This document shows positions 47,313-60,585 of a stretch of DNA of 64,000 bases, in pieces. The notes below the pieces were generated by a model. That model had not been told where the DNA came from. It made no database searches and worked only from the letters and a program-made list of their open reading frames with translations. Numbering within the stretch: position 1 is the stretch's first letter; each line of letters begins with the position of its first letter. Source of the DNA: Archegozetes longisetosus. Taxonomy: Eukaryota > Arthropoda > Arachnida > Sarcoptiformes > Trhypochthoniidae. The DNA lies in NCBI GenBank assembly GCA_018873245.2, contig JAEMBT020000008.1:10457172-10521171 (forward strand), given 5' to 3'. The position numbers were made by a program, and so were the translations under genes.

Positions 47313-48198
47313 GATTTGAGAATAAAGTGAAAAAATGTTCCACAAATCGCACTATATATTGACTGACAACATCTTCGTAATGGCAGAATATTACTCTCAC
47401 TCATATAATGCTTATGTAAGACAATTGTCGAGCTATTTATATAAGAAATTAATGTTTCAATTTGTTGCTAACTTGTTAAATTAATTTAAATGATTGCTTT
47501 TTGTCCTCTGTATCAACAATTATCTTAATTACAGTTATATGACTAAAACTTGTCTATTGTTTGATGAAATGTGTCTCAACTCTTATGTCCTCTTAATATA
47601 ATAAGTAAATCGATTCCTATATTAGGTTTAGCTCTCTCTCCAAATAATTCTATCATTCTATATAAGAATATACCCTATTTTGAAGAATACAATATCAGTA
47701 AATCTAAAAGTTTGATACAAAATACAAACTGTAAAAACTATTGAGATTTTCTGATCTTCAAATATCATACAACTTGAAAACATATTTTAAAACATATTTT
47801 AATTCTTCAATTGATTTCTCTATCTACCCATTGCTCAGATTTAATGATCAAATGTAAGGCTAACTATGATTTATTTAAGCCATCTATCAGTCGGTATCTC
47901 TCAATGAGTCGCTGTATTAAAGCATTGGTCGACAAAGTATATCATTTGAAGGCCCAAAACTCAGACTAAATTACCTAATCTTTCAGTCATAAATTACAAG
48001 GTTAACAATCGAAATAATAATCACATCTATGAGTGAAAAAGTTTAAAACACTTAAATAAGGCAAAATCAAGTATTAGAGTATTAGAGATCGAAAAATGAA
48101 TTTTGGGCCAATAGGAATGGAGTGACGAACGCCTGCATTAAAGCATTGTTGCCTTAACCTAATTTGATCGCTACTGGATATAAGAGTATAAGAATCCC

Positions 48199-48310
48199 TT
48201 TATATATGACTCGCATCACTAGCTCTGAGTGTCAATAATGTCAACACGAGTTTTCCACTTCATTCGTCACCAAACAATATTACTATTAGTTTTATTATTT
48301 ATTTTTATGG
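48199..48310 (+). CDS. Candidate first exon encoding a signal peptide, preceded by a TATA box
   Basis: ATG at 48238 opens 24 codons: a basic start (MSTRVFHFIRH) and a leucine-rich core (TILLLVLLFIFM), then a good donor (g|gtatgtt, 48311) in phase 1, the usual arrangement for signal-peptide exons. About 37 bp upstream is TTATATATG (48200-48208), with TCACT and TCAATA as possible initiators. I could not find a phase-matched second exon, so this stays a candidate. Confidence 0.3.
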
Positions 48311-48619
48311 GTATGTTATGTGAAAAATAGCTCGAAATAAGTCGCTGGGATTTACTTGACTGATAAATAAACAAAACTACATAGTTTTCTAACCTTTTTG
48401 TCATTGCTAAAACATTTACAGTAAAATATTGTGTAAAACTATAAAAATTTTTGTTATTCTTTTACTGTAGTTTAAGTTTAAATAACTTTTGTTCAAATAG
48501 TCGTTAAATAGATAACTGATACAAAATTTAGTCAATAAAAAGTTGCAGTAAAAGTTAGTTTAAAAGTTGATTGATTGAGCGATAGCTTTGCTAAATCAGT
48601 GAAAAAGGTTTGACAATTC

Positions 48620-48990
48620 ATCATCGACAACATCAAGTTGCATTCCCTGCTCAATCGCTTCATCAACTCTTCAAAGTAGATGTGAAATTTGTCGATACTA
48701 TTGCAAACTTTGGCATCTTCTGAAATGATTATCAAATTTTTGTAACGAAAACAATTTCCTAAGAAATGCGTTATGATAGCAATACTGATTATTACAATCG
48801 TCCACTTGAAAAGTTTTGAACACTTTCTCAATAATCACTAACTTTGAGACATGTTTGATAGTTTGAAACAATCTTTTGATTTTGAGCCGAGAACCAGTGT
48901 CGGGTTCTGATTGATCGAAAACTAATGCCTCACTTATGCCAAATGTACATGCATAACAGGTCAATAGTAACGCATAAGACTTCACAACTA
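48620..48990 (-). pseudogene. Candidate small secreted protein, frameshifted
   Basis: On the minus strand, an ATG near 48999 (MKLISCE) is out of frame by one base with SYALLLTCYACTFGISEA, which together would be a good signal peptide. This is followed by DQSEPDTGSRLKIKRLFQ. A GTTAGT donor near 48838 and an AG acceptor near 48673 would join it in phase to VDEAIEQGMQLDVVDDEL and a stop. The missing base, or a sequencing error, keeps confidence low. Confidence 0.25.
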
Positions 48991-50398
48991 ATTAATTTCA
49001 TAGTTCTTAAGTTAGAATGAGAAAAATGACTTTCGATGCAACTGATCATTTATTTTCAAATTCAAACTGACCAATAGTTTGAATTTGAATATTCAAAAAG
49101 TCAGTTATGAGAGTACTTTTATCATGAAGTTGCCATTAACCTGACGTATGATTTTTATACTTAAGAGTTAATCGTTATTTATAAGAAACACTTTGGTTAG
49201 TAGTTGCTTAATTAGATCTCGTGAGATAAAAGCTAAGAAAATGGTATAAAAAAAAATAAATTTCTCAGAAGAATTGGTTTTGTGTGTTGCTTTAATTAAA
49301 TGCTAAACTAATGCTTAAACGTTTATTCAAATAGTTACTAGTGATTAAGTTTAAAATGAAGTCTTAAAATGCTTTGAGGAACTTCTCGGAAATATACTTT
49401 CACGCATATCACAAATGTTTATAAGAATTGTTCACTAAAGTTTCATCATTTCTCAGTCATCTTTTATTTGCTAAAGTAATCAATTTTTCAGTTGAAGTAC
49501 ATTTTAATTCTTAATTGAATACGCCTTTGAACCATTATTTAGTTTTTATTAATCTTTATCCATAGAACGAATCCATTAGTAGCGAGTTGAAAGTTTCTTT
49601 AAACTCAAACACGAGTCAAATTTGTAAAGTATGTAAAATAATGCTTCACAGATATATCTCTGAAATGTTTTCGAGATCATTTCAAACAAATATACGTTCT
49701 GGTAGATATGTTAGTCTAAATAATTACCATAAGCTTAAAGCCGATGTTTTAGCTGCTTATGAGCTTAATTTGATTGCATATCATAATTATATGGACATCA
49801 ATTTCAAACTTAATTAAATGCTGTTTTCAAGGTTTATGATTAGAGAGTCCTAATTTGAATTTCTTATGGAAAAGATCACGAAACAAATACTGCCACTGAG
49901 TGATGAATACTTAGTTTTAAACAAAATTTTAATTACGTCTATACAATGGTCAAACATAAATTAGATTGAATTTTAAAATGATAAATAAGTTGACTTTCAT
50001 TCAGAAATATCGAAAAATTGATGGAATAGAAACAGATTGATAAAATGCAGACCTATTGATAAGATGCAAACTTATTAATGAAATGGTAATTAAAAATAAG
50101 TGCCGAAGCAATGAATAATTTGAAGTTACATAAAAATCCAATTTATATGCCATCGAAATAAATCCCTTAAAACAGTTGTGATCCTTATTTGGAGGGCTTA
50201 TTTAAAGCTAGCCTAAAAGCAATAGAAAAAGATCTTTCGTATTTCACATGTTTATAAAACAGTATCCCTTGTGGTCCCATATCTACTATAACTACATATT
50301 ATATAGCCTTTAGGCAATTGACAGATGCATAGCGTGTAAAAACACTTGTCAACAATACGAACGTACGCGAGACCGCTCTCAATATGACAACAAAATCC
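48991..50398. other. Intergenic; one possible exon at 49566-49817 (+)
   Basis: After a tatccatag acceptor, 49566-49817 is open for 83 codons to a TAA (SQICKVCKIMLHRY). No homology is recognised, and the length is within chance for this composition. Confidence 0.3.
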
Positions 50399-50590
50399 TT
50401 ATTCACAATTTCGGCATTTGTTTGCATTGGGAGATACGACAACAGAGGCTTTTTGGCAGCGCTTTTCAGATACTACATGACATTTTCGTTAACTACCAAT
50501 AGACGTGAAACAAATTGATTTCTAGTACTGACAGATGACCAACTATTTTGTTCAATAGGTTTATTGTCACATCTTTTTTGTTTAGTTAAA
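50399..50590 (-). pseudogene. Remnant of a piggyBac-like transposase C-terminus
   Basis: The minus-strand frame ends with a stop at 50401-50399 after RKCHVVSEKRCQKASVVV and KCRNCE, resembling the cysteine-rich C-terminal finger of piggyBac transposases with some cysteines lost. Protein-like sequence further upstream (KPIEQNSWSSVSTRNQF) is in another frame, so at least one frameshift occurred. No TIRs or TTAA were identified. It differs from the intact-ended copy at 33.1 kb. Confidence 0.45.
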
Positions 50591-51460
50591 TCAATACTTG
50601 TAATAATATTCATGTTCATCTACATGCATTTAATAATTAACTTGTCGTAGAATGTGATTAGTTTTAAGTTTGAAATGATTTTTTTCAATCAATACTAGCC
50701 TTTAGACTGACTTAATAGAAGTTAAGCATAATTAGATTTGAATATTATTTTCTCAATTCTGACAGAACGTCGAATTAATTACTGGGAATATGTATTTTGT
50801 ATGTTGAGTGTTTCAATTAATATATAAAAATTTAGAATTTGTGTTTTAGACACATAGCTCTCTTTTCATCATAACTCTAAGAATGATATGCTTTTTCATT
50901 AGAGCAGAATCTCTTAGAAAATAATTGATTTTACGCCCTTATCGTGTATGCAATAATTGTATTTTGTCTCTAATCAACTATAGATAATACCATTTACTGA
51001 TATATCTAATAATAAAAACGTTTGACTTTCCTATTTGATTTGCTTTAGCTATTTTATTCTTCTATTCTATAAACACTTTTTATGCATTTTCTCAAATATT
51101 TTACAAACTTCTTATGTTAAATCTTTCCAAACAAACTATTTTCAATAGAAGTTAAATTCAAAATTTGAAACTTTCTTTAACAACAAATATTTCGCTTTTA
51201 GCAAAGTGAAAATATGAGAATATATTTTAATTTATAAATGCATTCATTTGCAACTTAGATTTTTCAGCTTATTTTCAAAGTATAGGACTACAAAACATGA
51301 CAACAGTTAAGCTATTTATGAATAGGAGGGCTGCAAAAAAACAATTCAACACAAAGCATACCGAAACTAACAATAAGCAAAGAATTGCTCAACCTTTTCA
51401 TTATTTATTCATTACTATGGGCCAATAACATTTTGCATGTTTGAAAAATAAATGCATACT

Positions 51461-51498
51461 TAATAGCGAAACAGTCCTTTAATAGCGAAACAGTCCTT
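51461..51498. repeat. Tandem duplication of 18 bp
   Basis: aatagcgaaacagtcctt occurs twice in a row. Confidence 0.9.
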
Positions 51499-53360
51499 AT
51501 AGTCTAAAGCTAGAAAACAACGCTCTCATACAAACCGCAAAACTATTAATTTTTCTAAAAGTGTATCAAAATCCAATTTATATGTATCGAAAAAATAGAG
51601 ACTTGTATTATATTTTAGCTCAACTGTAACACAATCACCATCTGTTTCACTCATCAAAAATGCAGTGCAAATTTGACAGGTTTCTGGTGTCAGAGCTAGT
51701 CCTAAGAGCCATCAAAAATGGTTTTTCACTAACTAGAACGCATTTTTGGTGATGCATATGATTTAGTGATGAATTGTTATTGTGTTTAGAGTAGACAAAT
51801 ATTTTTCTCAACGGTGTTAGACATAAAAGTGAATCAACTCTATAATAGAGTTTCTCTTTGGCCACTTCTCTCAGATCCCTTTTCTGTGCTCAATGTCAAA
51901 ATACTCTCTCTTTTATTTTGTTTATTAGTGAACATCTGCTATAGAGAAAAACGTTTTTATTGATTTGTATTCATTTTTCTTCCTTTTTTCATCTCTTTTA
52001 TGCTGTTCTTTCATGTATGAAATCCAAACACCGATAACTTGATTATAAATTTCGATTATTTTCAGGGAGAAAAAATCTCACTTTAGAAGAGTCTATTTTA
52101 AACACAAAACATTTTAAGTACTTGTATTTAGTGATGGAATCCACTCGAAGTGATATCTTGTATGAGATTTCGATTTAAATATAGCTAAAATTAAAGTTTT
52201 TCATTACAATATAAATAAAGCATTAGTAATGAATTGTAATGAAATTAAGCATTTTAATCAAAGCCCTATTGAGAAACTTTCCATAGATTTAAAGGTGAAA
52301 TTTCAATTAATTAAAAGTGATTTGAAAGGTGATTAAGAAAGAAGACAAAGAAAGATGTTGAATTGAGCTCTTGATTGCCTATAGCAAAAATTTAATCAAG
52401 TAGATAAACAAGAACGTGGAAAAACGCTAAACTTTTTATTATGCAAAACAACTCTATTTGCATATCAGATAACTATTTCATCATTAGTTTCAAACAGAAC
52501 CCGAAACTCATTTAGTTCCTATTATAAGTCATTAATATAACGCAATATTTGATTCTGAATTCAAGTTTAATAGATAAGCAGATGCGTTCTTAATAACGAT
52601 TTATTACTTTGTGACCATTTGTGATCATTTAAGTGTTACCCAATTAGTGGCCAGCAATTTAAAGGCAATAATCAGTATATAATAACACTTTCACTTCAAA
52701 GAACACACCAGTAGATTAGAGATGTGGACTGAAATCAATTTAAACATTTTTTCTAACCTTAAAAACATTTCTTATAATTACGAGGAAAACTAGCTTTTTA
52801 GGGAATAATTTCTAAAGAAAAAAATTACACACGAATCGCAGATCTAAGAAAAACAAAAGTCATAATTATAAAAGTGGTCGTTCGAAACCCATCGATAGTT
52901 AAATGAAATTTGATTCAAATATGTAGACTTAATATTGAGCAAAGAAAGGTGTTTTAGGAAACCAGTTTGTGTAGATTTCAATTGAAAACACTTATACGCG
53001 AAAATGACATAGAAAATGATCACTTCTACTTAAACATAATCAATAGATTTATAATTCAAATTAGATTCCCCATCTCTAATTCATAAAAGTAAAAAACCAT
53101 TTTTTCCTGTGAGGTCCCAGCGTAAAGTGGCTGTAAATATATATGGCGTAGGGTTTGTTGAATTGCCACCAACTGAGAGGATGTCCAATTAGTGGCCCTT
53201 TCTTTCTGTTCGAATATTTTTAGCATTTATTCTTTATGTCACCTTTTTAAAGCATTTTAAAGCCCTAAATAATTAACTATTAATGCCTGTCATATCAATC
53301 ATTCTTATTATGTAATTATAAAAATGACTTGCATATGAAACCTTTTTTTGTTCTTAGACC
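51499..53360. other. Intergenic; direct repeat ccaattagtggcc
   Basis: The 13-mer ccaattagtggcc occurs in the same orientation at 52640-52652 and 53185-53197, 545 bp apart. It may be an old transposon trace. No gene is seen. Confidence 0.4.
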
Positions 53361-53361
53361 T

Positions 53362-53368
<7 letters not shown>

Positions 53369-53413
<45 letters not shown>
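53369..53413. repeat. (CT)n microsatellite
   Basis: About 45 bp of uninterrupted TC/CT, with a pyrimidine-rich lead-in from 53360. Confidence 0.97.
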
Positions 53414-53417
<4 letters not shown>

Positions 53418-54161
53418 GCCACTCAAACTTCTTCAACGGATATCCGTTTTCAGTGTGTAATTGACTACTATTTTTCATGCTTTTTGAGTATGAACTTTGA
53501 CCTAAGATATCTGATTATTCAATAACATGATAATCACTAATCGATTTAAAGAATTTGTGTATGATGTTGAAAATTATAAGTTTGGATAAAAAAAGTTTTG
53601 CTTATGTATCAAATTTTATTCGTTGATAAATATCTTCAAATAACTATTATTTCTAAAATTAATTCAACTCTAATATCGACTTGTTATTCATGATAAATAC
53701 GATTAAATTGAATTTTTATTAAGTTTTCTCCTCAAAAACCTTGAATCGAATGAACATCTAATTCGAAACTAATTTATCAAAAATAGCTTAACTTAATGTT
53801 TCAGTTTTTGTACAATAATTTAATATTAAATAAAACATAATGTTTGCAATTTGTCTTGAGAGTAAAAACTAGTTTTTAGAAAACAATTAACATTTTCTTT
53901 GTACAAAATATTACTATAGAGAAGAAAACATATTAATTCTCATTCTTTTTATCCCTGAAAATCTTTTTCTTAAGCTCAATCTTCAACTTGAAAACTAGTG
54001 AGTCTCCAGTCAACTCACTATAAATGCTAAGAGATAGTTTCTAACTTTTCTCTTTCTATTCTTTTGAGCATATTTTATCTTATTATTTATGATATTCTTA
54101 GACTTTCTGTTTCACGACTGTTGAGCCTGAAAAATATACGTTATAAAAAAATGTTTTTAAA

Positions 54162-54165
<4 letters not shown>

Positions 54166-54196
<31 letters not shown>
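54166..54196. repeat. (GA)n microsatellite
   Basis: About 31 bp of uninterrupted AG/GA. Confidence 0.97.
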
Positions 54197-54198
<2 letters not shown>

Positions 54199-55559
54199 AT
54201 TTATCTACACAAAAATCCTTAGTAAGATGGGCTAACTGTTATCTCTAATTATATAGCAGTTAATCTATTCTTGAAAATTTTCAACGGAACAGAGGGAGAG
54301 AGATAGAAATCGGCTGTAAGGCGTCCCATAAACTATATAAAAAATATCGTATACAATTTTGGGTAACTTAATGACCATAACCTTTCTAGGGTATGACCCA
54401 CTTCTCCTATTTTCTGAATTGAAAAATTTTCTAGCCTTATATTATGAATAGAAAAGTTATGGGAGAAAGAGAGAGCACCCAATGATAATTAGCGTAATTT
54501 CTTTTTTGACTCTACCTGTAGAGCCCCTCTCATTATGATTACATTCTATTCGTGATAAAAAGACGTTTAGTTTTCGGCAGAACTTAGGTCCATGTAGTAG
54601 AAAAAGTGATTTATATTTGAATGGTTAGTCGATTTTTTTCTAATAGCTTTTTGTCCGTTAGTTAATTATCAATTAATCAACTTTAATATGCAATTATGTG
54701 TCATTATTTAACTTGTTTAAAATTAGTTTTTAATTACGTTTTTTATAAAGTAAAATTCATTTTTATATCAATTTTACTCCTAAATTGTTTGATAAAAGAA
54801 AATGTACCGAAATGCAGCTTTTCTCTTTGCGCAAATATACATCAAATCCAATTTAACCGAAACCTAATTTTATTCCTTCATTTGGTCAGTCATTTAGTGC
54901 ACATCTGAAAGTACGAAAACGAGAGTTTCGTTATGTTCATGAATATTATTGTCGGCAAGTTTCCTTTGATCTGTTTTTTGCAGAATATATCAAAAAAATT
55001 CATAAACTCATGATCTAAGAGTAATGTTTATATGATTTTCCACTCGAGCTAAACCTTAAGTAAATGGTTCTCATCTGCTCCTAAGTCAAAGTGATTTTTG
55101 ATTAGATATAATGCGGTTTATGTACTTATTTTATCATAACTTTTGAAATTGAATCACATAATGAACTGTTTTGTAAATTTTTAAACTTAACGTTTCAACT
55201 AATAAATTGTTGAATAATTGGAAATTTATTCAACAATTGATTATACAGTATCTGTAATTGAGTCTCTGGTTAAGTATTTTGTTCAAAAGTACTTCAATAG
55301 AAAAGATTGCCACACAATTTGTCATAACTGAGAGTTAGCATCAATTATGAAATTTCAGATCATATTAAATGCACAGTTTTTAGAGCACATACATTTTGAA
55401 CTATCAATTTTTAATAGATGCTTAATTTCTATATAGGACATCAATTTTTAAATTATACTTCGGTTCATCTCTAATGCACTGCTAGTTTTAATAATTGATC
55501 TCATGTTTGAATATAAAATTAAGATGAAAAACTCCGATTTTTATATAGTTTTTTAGTTG
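54197..55559. other. Intergenic, no gene seen
   Basis: No supported feature. Short GAGAGA words recur (54295-54303, 54468-54475) beyond the main tract. Confidence 0.45.
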
Positions 55560-55595
55560 TTTATTCACATTTATTCACATTTATTCACACTTATT
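55560..55595. repeat. Tandem repeat of ttattcacat
   Basis: Three copies of the 10-bp unit, the last with one change. Confidence 0.88.
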
Positions 55596-56702
55596 ATGCA
55601 TTTGAATATATAGTTAATCTAAAAATAAAATGATTATATTTCCTAAATTTGATCGATAAACGATATGATATGATATTCAATCCTGCGAAATATTGCATAA
55701 ATTAAAGAAAACGAAATAAAAATCACATATAGCATAGAATTACATGTGATATTAATGAAGTTTTGATGCATAATTTATATATTAATATTTAACTATGTAG
55801 AAATTTGAGTCAATTTCATCAGTGAGAATATTAATGCCCACAATTGCTCATAACAACAAATTAATCTTCATTTAAAATACTCTACAGCATAACTCAGTAT
55901 ACCATAAGCACAAATAACTAAATATTTTCATTATCTTTCATCAGTTCTTTCACTGACAAATTTGAAACATTTTCTCTTTTAGTCATTTAAAAAATTAATA
56001 TCTTTTGAATTCATATTAGTTTCAGAAAAAGATTTTCAGAATATCATTCAATATTTATATTCTTTAAGAATTAGTTAACATAGCTCTGAGGTCAAAATAT
56101 CTTTACAATAGTGGAATAAACTTAAAGCTAATGAAAAAATGAATAATAAAGAGGTCTTAAAATTTCAAAAATAAGCGTTGAATTTAAAAAATTGTCAAAA
56201 AGTTACCTAAAAATTGTCTAAAAATGTTATTAAAGTGAAGACATATGACATTGGCAGTAAATAAGAAGGTTGTTTTATACTGTATATATAGATGTTCAGA
56301 ATGATGATTTAAGTGTTGGCTTTTAAGGTTGAATGATTGCAAACAATTTGAAAGTCACAACTAGTAGAGAACTTAACTAGAGAAATATCAGAGCAATTAG
56401 AGTTCTCATTCTAGCTGTCAGTTGTTTCACATCAGTTTCAAGCTTAGTATCTATTGTTCATAATTAAATCATTAGACTTTTGATTAATTTGTTCATTTCA
56501 ATGAGAGTTCATTGGCATTAGAATTGGTTTCCGTTTGACGAAATTTGGATTTCTATTTTTCATATTGTCAAATATTTTTGTGACTATAATACCAATAATG
56601 GATTGTTTTCTAGACCACAATTCGATTTGATAACATTACTCAATATATTACTCCTAAATGTCTTATAGTTTGACATCAACTGAAATAATGATAGAAAGCA
56701 TT

Positions 56703-56705
<3 letters not shown>
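55596..56705. other. Intergenic, no gene seen
   Basis: AT-rich sequence without a supported feature. Confidence 0.45.

Positions 56706-56741
<36 letters not shown>
56706..56741. repeat. (GA)n microsatellite
   Basis: About 36 bp of uninterrupted GA. Confidence 0.97.
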
Positions 56742-56743
<2 letters not shown>

Positions 56744-57607
56744 TCTTTTTCACCCGTAAGATAAAGTGAAATTCAGTCCAAACGCTTTTCAAACTTTGTT
56801 TAGAGCTCATATATACTGCATTTTACCTAAAAATAGTATAGTTTTTTTTCAGGTAATGAAAAGGTTTTAAGAGACTTTTTAAGCAATTACTTGATTGAAA
56901 AGAAGATAAAATTTTCAAAAGCTATCTAATCAAATAAAAGGTGAAAACTTTAGCTCTAATGTTTTCTAAATTTGAATCAAGGTCAGTCCATTATTTTAAA
57001 CAAATTGTTTGGCCAATCATTTAATGAAACTGATTAGTTTTAAAGAAAAATATATCGAAAACAACAAACTATAATTTATGATAAGTATAGGTATTTAGAA
57101 ATGATTGTTAGACAGAATCAGGTTTTTAGTAAAAATCAATTTGAACAGGATCGCCATTGGATTGGTTTGACTTAGAGTTTACAAGCTAAATGAATATTAG
57201 AAAAAGAGGTTTTTTAAAAGAAAAACATAATTATAGGTCTATAATACTGCTTATTATGCAAATAATCAAAGTAAAGCCCTCTAAACGTGTCACTGATCCC
57301 AAAATTAGTCTCTATTCATATTTTGACATCTGAAAACCATTCACTACTCACTATTCAGATGGGATTTATATGAAATACTTTTATTCATCTGAAAACATGA
57401 ATTCAAATCCGCAATCATATGAAACGCCTCTTCATAAGAAAAATGTTATCCATACATAAATCGCTTTATTTGTATAACTTATATATCAAATCGTTTCTGA
57501 TTTCAATACCAATTCTGTTATTTTAGAAAATGCACACATTTTTCCGCGTCAATACATTTTTTGATTCCTCTCTTTAGCATGAAATGGGTTGGGCTCTGAT
57601 TTTCGTG

Positions 57608-57648
57608 TATATAAACTAAAAACTTTTTTCAACTTTCATTCTGCTCGG

Positions 57649-57654
<6 letters not shown>
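57608..57654 (+). promoter_or_regulatory. TATA plus initiator core promoter leading into a CT tract
   Basis: TATATAAA at 57608-57615 is followed by TCATTC at 57636-57641, which fits the arthropod initiator TCAKTY with its A about 30 bp from the TATA start, the normal spacing. A second TCACTC lies at 57649. The 50-bp CT tract begins directly after; GA/CT tracts are binding sites for GAGA-type factors in insects. A donor-like gtatga at about 57740 could end a non-coding first exon. No coding exon is identified downstream. Confidence 0.45.

Positions 57655-57702
<48 letters not shown>
57652..57702. repeat. (CT)n microsatellite, longest in the window
   Basis: About 51 bp of uninterrupted CT directly after a TATA/Inr pair. 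Confidence 0.97.
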
Positions 57703-57704
<2 letters not shown>

Positions 57705-58735
57705 AATCTCTCGGGCCTTATATTAAAACTACTGATTATTGGTATGAAAACTTTGCAATTTAGTTGCATTGCTTCTACTTTTCCATTTGCTTCTCTTTTG
57801 TTGCTCGTTATAATTTTTATAGTGTTGTGTGAGATACTTTTTCTATGGACAAAACGGATTTTAAACCTTCGAAATATGATTTATAAAAATCTACTCTATC
57901 AAGATTAATATTTTAAACAAAACTACGGTAGATTTAGAACTCAATTCCTAAAGAAAGGTTATTGATAAGTTTAATTTTCCGTTTAGAAATAAATATAATC
58001 GTTATCGAGTCTTTCAAATGAAATTTTCAATGTGTTTCAAGCATTTTGTTGAGGTTGATAAACAATTTTAAATTCTTAAAAATGTGAGTTTTAAAATCTT
58101 CAAAGCGGTCAATTTCCAAACAATCATAGTTTTAAAGTTGAAACGATAAATATTACCAAAAATAAAAAAATTCAAAAAGAAATATTGAGTGATACAAATA
58201 TAAACATAAAACGAGAGAATTTAATGTATTAGTGCAACACTACTGAGATTAGGAAAGCTTGATTCTCTCCCTCTCTACGCTATGTTGATGTGACACATTC
58301 AATTGAAACTACTGAAAATGGTTATACGCCTCTTGTAGTGATCGCTCAAAGATCGCTCAAATTGTGAACAATTGTTAGTTAGGGAACAGTTGCATTTTCA
58401 TCTAGTATAGCACACTGCTGGTATAGCATTTTCATGATAACTTAGTTTCATAGCATAGACTGTTCCAACAAATTTCACTCTATATATCATTTTTTGATTT
58501 CCACCTTTAAGCTCCAGATATGTTTTTAGAACCTTATATTAGAGACTCATTTGTCGCATTTATTTATTTGATTTTATGTTAACGCACATCCTATTTTTGA
58601 GTATATTTTAATTATTGAAACATCAAAACAGATATATTTACTTTCTGCTCGAAGAACATTCCTATAAGAATTAGAAAAATTAATAGAGTTATACATTTCT
58701 AGAATTTTCAGAATACTCTTGAGAACAAAGCTCGT
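57703..58735. other. Intergenic, no gene seen
   Basis: A small direct duplication (gatcgctcaaa, about 58340-58361). Nothing else is supported. Confidence 0.45.
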
Positions 58736-58757
58736 AACACACACACACACACACACA
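58736..58757. repeat. (CA)n microsatellite
   Basis: About 22 bp of AC/CA. Confidence 0.95.
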
Positions 58758-60515
58758 GAATGGCAAAGAATAAACCGAACAATTCTGTTCTATTTAAGAC
58801 TTATTACCAAGAACAACAAGAAAAATTCTTCTGATAACAAGAAGAAAAATATTTATCTCATGATAAATATCGAGTTTCATCCGTGAACTTATATTTATTC
58901 ACTCTTTCATTAATTCTTTTCTTATTTCCGATAACTATTATATTCTTTTTATTGTTTACTGTAATGTTAGGTTTCGGTCAACTGTACTCTTATCTCAATT
59001 CTGCAAATATTTCTCTTAAACTAAAACTAAATACCTATACTTACAATCGATTCCTATTTTCTAAAACAAATTAATCTTAGTTTTTAAGACAAAACATTAA
59101 AGTTTTAAATTTCTCAGAAGTTTGGTTCAGATAATCTGGAAAACTCTTTTAAACGATCAATAAAAAGATCGATAAGTTTTTATCTCAAAAGTTAGAACTC
59201 GTTTCAAATCAAAATTATCTCTAGTCTTCAAGTTAACAATTATCTCAAGAATTCTTAATTAAGTGGATTTTTATTTAGAAGAATTTCAAATGAATTTTTG
59301 TGAGTCTAAGATAGAAAATATTATAACTGACATGGACTGTAGTTTATCCTTAATAGTATTAGTGTTTGGTTTGTATTGAAGTTGTTTGCGGAGCACTTTT
59401 ACTGCCAATTCATTTATCATTCCTCTTATATTGTTGTTTGAATTCGGCATTTCTCGTACTTGTGAGACAAAAGCGCAAATATAAACATTATAAATATAAG
59501 CTTTAGTTCCACTTCTCTCATCCCAATCGCTACTACTATTCTATTCCTTATTTGTATCCCATATTTACACTTATAATTTTTTTTCTCTACCAATTTTAGT
59601 ACATTGCCACCAAAAATATTTATTTGGCTTCCGTGCCATTCAACTATTGTTTTATTTGGTAAACAATAGGCTCTCTGTACTATTGGAGAAGTTTTCTCAG
59701 GCAATCCACCCAGACGATTGTTTGAAAATATATATCATATTAAAATTCATGCGTAAAAATTGACAAATTTTGATTAAGTATCCAATAATTCAAAGTATTT
59801 CTGACTTTTTAGAACATTTATCACTTCGGGCATTGCAATTAAAAGTTCGAAAATTACATCCAAAATAAAAGATTATTATGTATTTGAGAAGAATAGGTCA
59901 CGCATTCCTAAAATATAATAATTTAAATCCATTATCAATTAAAAATTTTCAAAAATCACATTTTTATTATGGGCTAAAATTTGATTAGAAATAAAACCAA
60001 AAAAATCCTGATTTCACAGCAATTAAAACAAAATAACCATCAAGTGAACTAAATTTGAGGTAAGATAAGAGAGAAAAAAGTATTAAGAATAAAATAGAAT
60101 TGATTAAAATTATGAAAAGTAGGGGAATAGATGTTTAGTTTATCTATTATAATAAAGAAAAATATTTTATACATTTTAAATTGAAGTGAAGAGTCTATTT
60201 TGAAAGCAGTTTGAGAGCATACACATGGGAAACATGAAAAATATCCTATTCTTAAGTCATACTACAGAGCAATATCGACGTGTTACTCTTTTGGTATTAA
60301 ACTAATTCCCTTGTGACTAGCTCAAGTATAAAATTGAAGTGATGAGTACTCTAAACTTATTGTTTGATAATTGGCTGCAATTTAGACCAGTTTTCATTCA
60401 ATTTAACCTGTTTTCAATGCATTAACTCGACCAAAAAATAGTGCACTTTAGCTTCATTACAACGTCTAGCAATTAATCATTTATTGATTGGTTTTAGTCG
60501 AACATTTGAGCTGAG
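58758..60515. other. Intergenic with two unproven open frames
   Basis: 58883-59074 (+) is hydrophobic and starts with GTG. 59704-59426 (-) reads protein-like at first (KTSPIVQRAYCLPNKTIVEW) but has no ATG or acceptor. Neither is called a gene. Confidence 0.35.
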
Positions 60516-60516
60516 A

Positions 60517-60585
60517 ATATAGTTAGAAAGTGTTTTTGAATATAGTTGGAAAGTGTTTTTTGAATATAGTTAGAAAGTGTTTTTT
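60517..60585. repeat. Tandem repeat, about 23-25-bp unit x 3
   Basis: Three copies of gaatatagttagaaagtgtt followed by short T runs of different length. Confidence 0.88.

Noticed and set aside
58883-59704. Hydrophobic plus ORF and protein-like minus ORF
   Set aside because: Neither has an ATG or a credible acceptor, and no family is recognised.
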